9,600 nucleotides of DNA from an uncultured Lachnospiraceae bacterium (lineage in GTDB: Bacteria; Bacillota; Clostridia; Lachnospirales; Lachnospiraceae): contig CAJUHN010000149.1 in the NCBI GenBank assembly GCA_910585935.1, positions 1 through 9,600 of the forward strand, given 5' to 3'. Position 1 is the first letter of the stretch. Each line of letters opens with the position of its first letter. Below the pieces are notes generated by a model. The model saw only the letters and a program-made list of their open reading frames with translations. It searched no databases and was not told where the DNA came from. Both the position numbers and the translations under genes were made by a program. Shown piece by piece: positions 7,272 through 9,600 of the stretch.

Positions 7272-7344
7272 CAAAAAACACCTCCGCTTTCTCCTCTACT
7301 AACCATACCTCTATATCGCTCTTCCAAACCCCTTTTACCCCCAA
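7252..7344 (-). CDS. Possible 30-aa small ORF with its own ribosome-binding site
   Basis: The 92-nt gap between the 259-aa and 212-aa genes contains a strong AGGAGGGG (7354-7347) that serves no annotated start. A TTG at 7344 lies a short distance behind it and opens a frame of 30 codons ending at TGA 7254-7252. It overlaps the start of the next gene by 20 nt in another frame. The peptide begins LGVKGVWKSDIEVWLVEEK and ends FFDGRKYG, which is balanced and protein-like, with two Trp. The weak points are the TTG start, the short spacer of 4 nt, and the fact that a short frame in a G-rich gap may arise by chance. I recognise no family. It could be a small structural partner or a leader that couples translation to the next gene. 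Confidence 0.35.
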   Translation of the reverse strand: MGVKGVWKSDIEVWLVEEKAEVFFDGRKYG

Positions 7345-7346
7345 AT

Positions 7347-7354
7347 CCCCTCCT
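7347..7354 (-). promoter_or_regulatory. Orphan Shine-Dalgarno sequence AGGAGGGG
   Basis: A near-perfect anti-16S complement lies 76 nt before the ATG at 7271, too far to serve it; that gene has its own GGAGGTG. The only start within reach is TTG 7344. Its presence is the main argument for the small ORF at 7344-7252. Confidence 0.45.
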
Positions 7355-7363
7355 ATCTTAAAT

Positions 7364-8143
7364 CTAATCAATTTTAATTTTCCATTGATTTCTTTTCTGT
7401 TTGCTCACCGTAGAATCCCTTCCATGTTTTGTTTCCCCTAAAATCAGACTCAAATTTTTATAAATATCAAAGTTAGTATCCGCTTTCATTTTACTCTGTA
7501 ATCTCTGTTGAATATAAGCGATCAAAGCCTCCTTTCCCATCGCCTGTGTCTGATTTAACACTTGAATACAAAACATACTGTCAAATTCACTCAACTTCTC
7601 ATTCCTCAACATCTCTTTTGCAAATGCCTGTACAATATGTAAAGATATCGTCGCTCTCTCCCTTGCCGCATAAGGAGCATAAATCGTATTCAATGTATCA
7701 TACTCTGTATTCCTATCATCAAAATCCTGATATTCATATCTCAGCTTCGCTCCCCTTTGTAACTTAAATCGACATAATTCCATATCCCCTTTTAACATCT
7801 TCTCTTCTGACGTTATCAAAAGTTCTATCTCCCTGCTCAAAAAATTCTCCGTCACTATCTCATCAGAAAACTGAAACTTCACAATAGAAGTGACATCAGT
7901 AGCTTCATACTCTACAGACATAGGCTCTTTAATTAAATATAACTTTTCCTGACAACATAACACCCCCGGATTCACAATAATCGCTTCCTTTGTCGTCGTC
8001 AGTTCACACCCCGTCACAATCCCATTCGCATATCCTTTGTAAAAATACTGATGATATAAAATCCCATAATCCGATAACGCCTCTAACATCTCCTTTCTTA
8101 AAATATGAGATTCTGTGAATATCGGAAATGCTTGTAATATCAT
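7364..8143 (-). CDS. Putative baseplate or fibre-type structural protein of the injection-system cluster
   Basis: The protein has 259 aa. ATG 8143 has GAGGAGGAAGGA upstream, an excellent ribosome-binding site. It has no signal peptide or membrane segment. Residues about 25-135 are beta-rich and contain YANGIVTGCELTTTKEAIIVNPGVL at about 38-62; the pattern GxVxGxxVxxx-xxIxVxPGxx recurs in phage tail fibre and baseplate proteins. Residues about 155-240 are mainly helical, and the tail is basic. Family assignment is not possible by eye. It is the first gene of the spike cluster, behind a 118-nt spacer with a candidate -10 element, and its strong site suggests high expression. I infer a structural or attachment role in the baseplate region. 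An N-terminal shell domain like that of TssK is an alternative to be tested with structure prediction. Confidence 0.75.
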   Translation of the reverse strand: MILQAFPIFTESHILRKEMLEALSDYGILYHQYFYKGYANGIVTGCELTTTKEAIIVNPGVLCCQEKLYLIKEPMSVEYEATDVTSIVKFQFSDEIVTENFLSREIELLITSEEKMLKGDMELCRFKLQRGAKLRYEYQDFDDRNTEYDTLNTIYAPYAARERATISLHIVQAFAKEMLRNEKLSEFDSMFCIQVLNQTQAMGKEALIAYIQQRLQSKMKADTNFDIYKNLSLILGETKHGRDSTVSKQKRNQWKIKID

Positions 8144-8261
8144 ATTCCTTCCTCCTCTTAATTAAAATCATATCTATAAGTAAAAACAATTCATTATAAA
8201 CTAATAATAAAAGCCTTAACTCTAACTATACTCACTCATAATCTTTATCCCTGAGAAATAA
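8144..8261 (-). promoter_or_regulatory. Spacer with candidate -10 element for the spike cluster
   Basis: A perfect TATAAT lies at 8198-8193 (minus strand), 50 nt before the start at 8143. The hexamer 17 nt further upstream (AGTTAA) matches TTGACA poorly, and there is no TG extension. This may be the promoter of the spike cluster, or the cluster may be read through from the genes above. No terminator hairpin is visible after the stop at 8262. Confidence 0.3.
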
Positions 8262-8804
8262 TCACTCAATTACCTCACACCACTTTAAAAACCTATAATA
8301 TATTTCCATTTCTTCTATATCATCTCCAAGTGCTTTATCTGTAATTTCTTTTAATTCTATTATCTCTACAATTAAATTTTCCTTATCATACTTCAGTTCA
8401 AAAAAACTACATTTTTTATCCATCTTTTTGATTTCTAAAAATTCTTCTTTCGTACTCACTCCTTTATAAATTGGCAAAGAATTTTGTACATCTTTAATAT
8501 TTTCTTTCCATTCATTTACAATTCTTCCCGTTTCATTTCTTTCTATATAAACTCCATTTACTTCTGGATTATCCGTTAATCTCCCAATACAAATATACTC
8601 ATAATGAAAAAGAAAATCTTCTCCCGGTAAAACTTTTAATATTTCAGCCTTATCTAATTTTAAATCAGAGATAAAATCTAGATTAGCAATATTTTTATGA
8701 GTATCTCCCCTATTATGAAATATCAAAAATATCATACTTAAACTAATAGAAACCAAAATTACACTAATAACAATAATAAATATCAAATATTTCTTTTTCC
8801 TCAT
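8262..8804 (-). CDS. Small membrane-anchored protein, MDKKCSF paralog 1 (function unknown)
   Basis: The protein has 180 aa. ATG 8804 has AGGGGTGGGG upstream. After a basic MRKKK start, residues about 6-29 are strongly hydrophobic, a single signal anchor with no lipobox; the remaining 150 residues should lie outside the membrane. From about residue 88 it aligns with the gene at 8891-9391: a Trp about 60 residues before the C-terminal block, PIY, then MDKKCSF (128-134), alternating strand residues and a closing YRF. I do not recognise the family. It lies 118 nt ahead of the spike cluster on the same strand. Small anchored paralogs next to effector genes are often immunity proteins, so that is one hypothesis, but no cognate effector is visible upstream in the window. 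The AT content is higher than in the VgrG gene. Confidence 0.85.
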   Translation of the reverse strand: MRKKKYLIFIIVISVILVSISLSMIFLIFHNRGDTHKNIANLDFISDLKLDKAEILKVLPGEDFLFHYEYICIGRLTDNPEVNGVYIERNETGRIVNEWKENIKDVQNSLPIYKGVSTKEEFLEIKKMDKKCSFFELKYDKENLIVEIIELKEITDKALGDDIEEMEIYYRFLKWCEVIE

Positions 8805-8890
8805 AAATCCCCACCCCTTTCCTTCTTATCGCTAAAAATCAAATTAATTTCTTATAAATCCCAAATCTTAGCTGAATAAACAAATTATCT

Positions 8891-9391
8891 TTACTCATCT
8901 GCACAGTTCACATCCATAAATCGCCGATATATCATTACTTCTTCTGTCTTTTCATAAATATCTTCTAAAGAAACATATTCCAAATCCATAATTTGTATCT
9001 GATTACCTTTTCTATCCCCTAACATATAAAAACTACATTTTTTATCCATTTCTATTAATTCTAACAAATAATCTTCTTCCATCTTAGGACTATAAATAGG
9101 TATACCATTTTCTATTTTCTCTTTTAATAATTCTATTTTTTCATTCCATATTTCTATTTCTTCATATGTTTCTTCTGTTTCTATCCATATCATTTCATAT
9201 CCTATATCCTCATTTATTGGCATCACAATTCTAGGACTAAATTTTAAAGAATATACAAACAACATACCATTTTCTAAGTAATCATTAAAAAGACTTAATT
9301 CTTCCTTTTTATCTCTTCCATCATTATTCATCACAAAAAGTATCAAAAACACTATCACTGATATAACAAAAGAAATCTTTCTCCTATCCAT
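8891..9391 (-). CDS. Small membrane-anchored protein, MDKKCSF paralog 2 (function unknown)
   Basis: The protein has 166 aa from ATG 9391. A GTG at 9415 would add eight residues, but it lacks a ribosome-binding site and the GAGGGAGGGAAGAG just after it is the likely site for ATG 9391. The start MDRRK is followed by one hydrophobic segment at about 6-21 (ISFVISVIVFLILFVM), which suggests a signal anchor without lipobox. The rest is acidic, with many Glu. The C-terminal half aligns with the next gene: IPIY, MDKKCSF at about 115-121, then a short strand region and EVMIYRRFMDV near the end. The spacer to its paralog is 86 nt. The pair probably arose by an old duplication, since only the C-terminal half is still clearly alike. 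Function is unknown; an envelope or immunity role is inference from the anchor and the location. Confidence 0.83.
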   Translation of the reverse strand: MDRRKISFVISVIVFLILFVMNNDGRDKKEELSLFNDYLENGMLFVYSLKFSPRIVMPINEDIGYEMIWIETEETYEEIEIWNEKIELLKEKIENGIPIYSPKMEEDYLLELIEMDKKCSFYMLGDRKGNQIQIMDLEYVSLEDIYEKTEEVMIYRRFMDVNCADE

Positions 9392-9439
9392 TTTTATAAC
9401 TCTTCCCTCCCTCACTGCAAAACTATATAAAAAACATCT

Positions 9440-9448
9440 ATTTTATCA
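9440..9448 (-). promoter_or_regulatory. Candidate extended -10 promoter element TGATAAAAT
   Basis: On the minus strand TG-A-TAAAAT lies 49 nt before ATG 9391. It fits an extended -10 (TGnTATAAT with one mismatch). No good TTGACA is seen 16-18 nt upstream, where the DNA is almost pure A and T. It is plausible as the promoter for the two MDKKCSF genes. Confidence 0.35.
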
Positions 9449-9459
9449 TAATAATTTTA

Positions 9460-9501
9460 TCTTAAATTTTTATAATCTCATAAAAGTTTTTCTTAAATTT
9501 T
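9460..9501 (-). repeat. Pair of 11-bp direct repeats (TCTTAAATTTT on the + strand) spaced 31 bp
   Basis: The copies are at 9460-9470 and 9491-9501, just upstream of the candidate -10. The 31-bp spacing is about three helical turns, so both copies face the same side of the DNA, as expected for an operator or an activator site. The sequence is very AT-rich, so chance repetition is a real possibility. Confidence 0.35.
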
Positions 9502-9600
9502 CCATAAAATAGAAATTACCACAAAAAAGAATCTTTACTTCTAGAAAAGCCAACAAACGAGCAAAGGCAAGGAAGTATTCCATAAGAAGCCCCTTGGAAG
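9470..9600 (-). other. Unresolved edge segment, GC-richer, open in one frame to the window end
   Basis: From the right edge a minus-strand frame is open for 42 codons (9598 down to TAA 9472-9470), with an internal ATG at 9583 preceded by AAGGGG. A second frame is also open for 27 codons and the third for 19, so openness alone means little. The peptide is hydrophobic and Phe/Leu-rich, beginning MEYFLAFARLLAFLE. The 60 bp nearest the edge are clearly less AT-rich than the following spacer. This could be the end of a gene outside the window, a very small ORF, or part of a dispersed intergenic repeat. I cannot decide between these. Confidence 0.3.

Noticed and set aside
7148..7441. Open frame of 97 codons on the + strand
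   Set aside because: It is antisense to two minus-strand genes and their gap. The Ser/Pro/Phe-rich product reflects the pyrimidine-rich complement of Glu/Lys codons.
8004..8189. Second minus-strand frame of 61 codons over the start of the 259-aa gene
   Set aside because: It overlaps a well-supported gene with an excellent ribosome-binding site and has none of its own.
8210..8280. Possible terminator after the MDKKCSF paralog 1
   Set aside because: Only a 4-bp stem (TGAG/CTCA) with a 9-nt loop and no U-tract could be formed, too weak to call.
9392..9415. GTG start at 9415 for the MDKKCSF paralog 2
   Set aside because: The added codons coincide with the purine-rich ribosome-binding site of ATG 9391, and nothing suitable precedes the GTG.
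9539..9546. 8-bp palindrome TTCTAGAA
   Set aside because: It is a single short palindrome with no repeat or promoter context, expected by chance in such DNA.

Overview
The window is AT-rich. All of its convincing genes lie on the minus strand, so transcription runs from high to low coordinates. Strong AGGAGG-type ribosome-binding sites, tight gene packing, BspA-type leucine-rich repeat proteins and the low GC content point to a Bacillota genome, most likely a clostridium of the Lachnospiraceae type. The taxonomic call is inference; no rRNA or other marker gene is present.

Following transcription, the first region (9600 to 8262) holds an unresolved edge segment, a candidate promoter, and two small paralogous membrane-anchored proteins (about 166 and 180 aa). 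The paralogs share the motif MDKKCSF and a similar C-terminus, and their function is unknown.

The second region (8143 to 1679) is a compact gene set related to the spike and baseplate of contractile injection systems. In order it contains: a 259-aa beta-rich protein that resembles baseplate or fibre components; a possible 30-aa small ORF; a 212-aa protein with the look of the DcrB/Eag (Mog1/PsbP-like) fold; a 481-aa VgrG/gp27-gp5-like spike; a 362-aa pentapeptide-repeat-like protein with a helical N-terminal half; a 175-aa protein resembling the Imm11/DUF1629 family; and a 624-aa PAAR-like (DUF4280) protein with a long uncharacterised C-terminal region. The junctions from 6636 to 3553 are a 4-nt overlap, 19 nt, 1 nt and 0 nt, so these genes should be co-expressed. 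The likely picture is a VgrG spike capped by a PAAR-like tip that carries an effector domain, with dedicated adaptors. Sheath, tube and ATPase genes are not in this window.

The third region (1652 to 1) directly follows the PAAR-like gene. It contains two tandem genes for membrane-anchored BspA-type leucine-rich repeat proteins; the second runs off the left edge. They share a perfect 293-bp block with a sharp boundary, beyond which they are clearly diverged, which suggests gene conversion or recombination. By position they are candidates for immunity proteins against the PAAR-like effector. The 309 bp between them reads like a decayed small gene. No tRNA, rRNA, CRISPR array, insertion sequence or convincing intrinsic terminator was seen.
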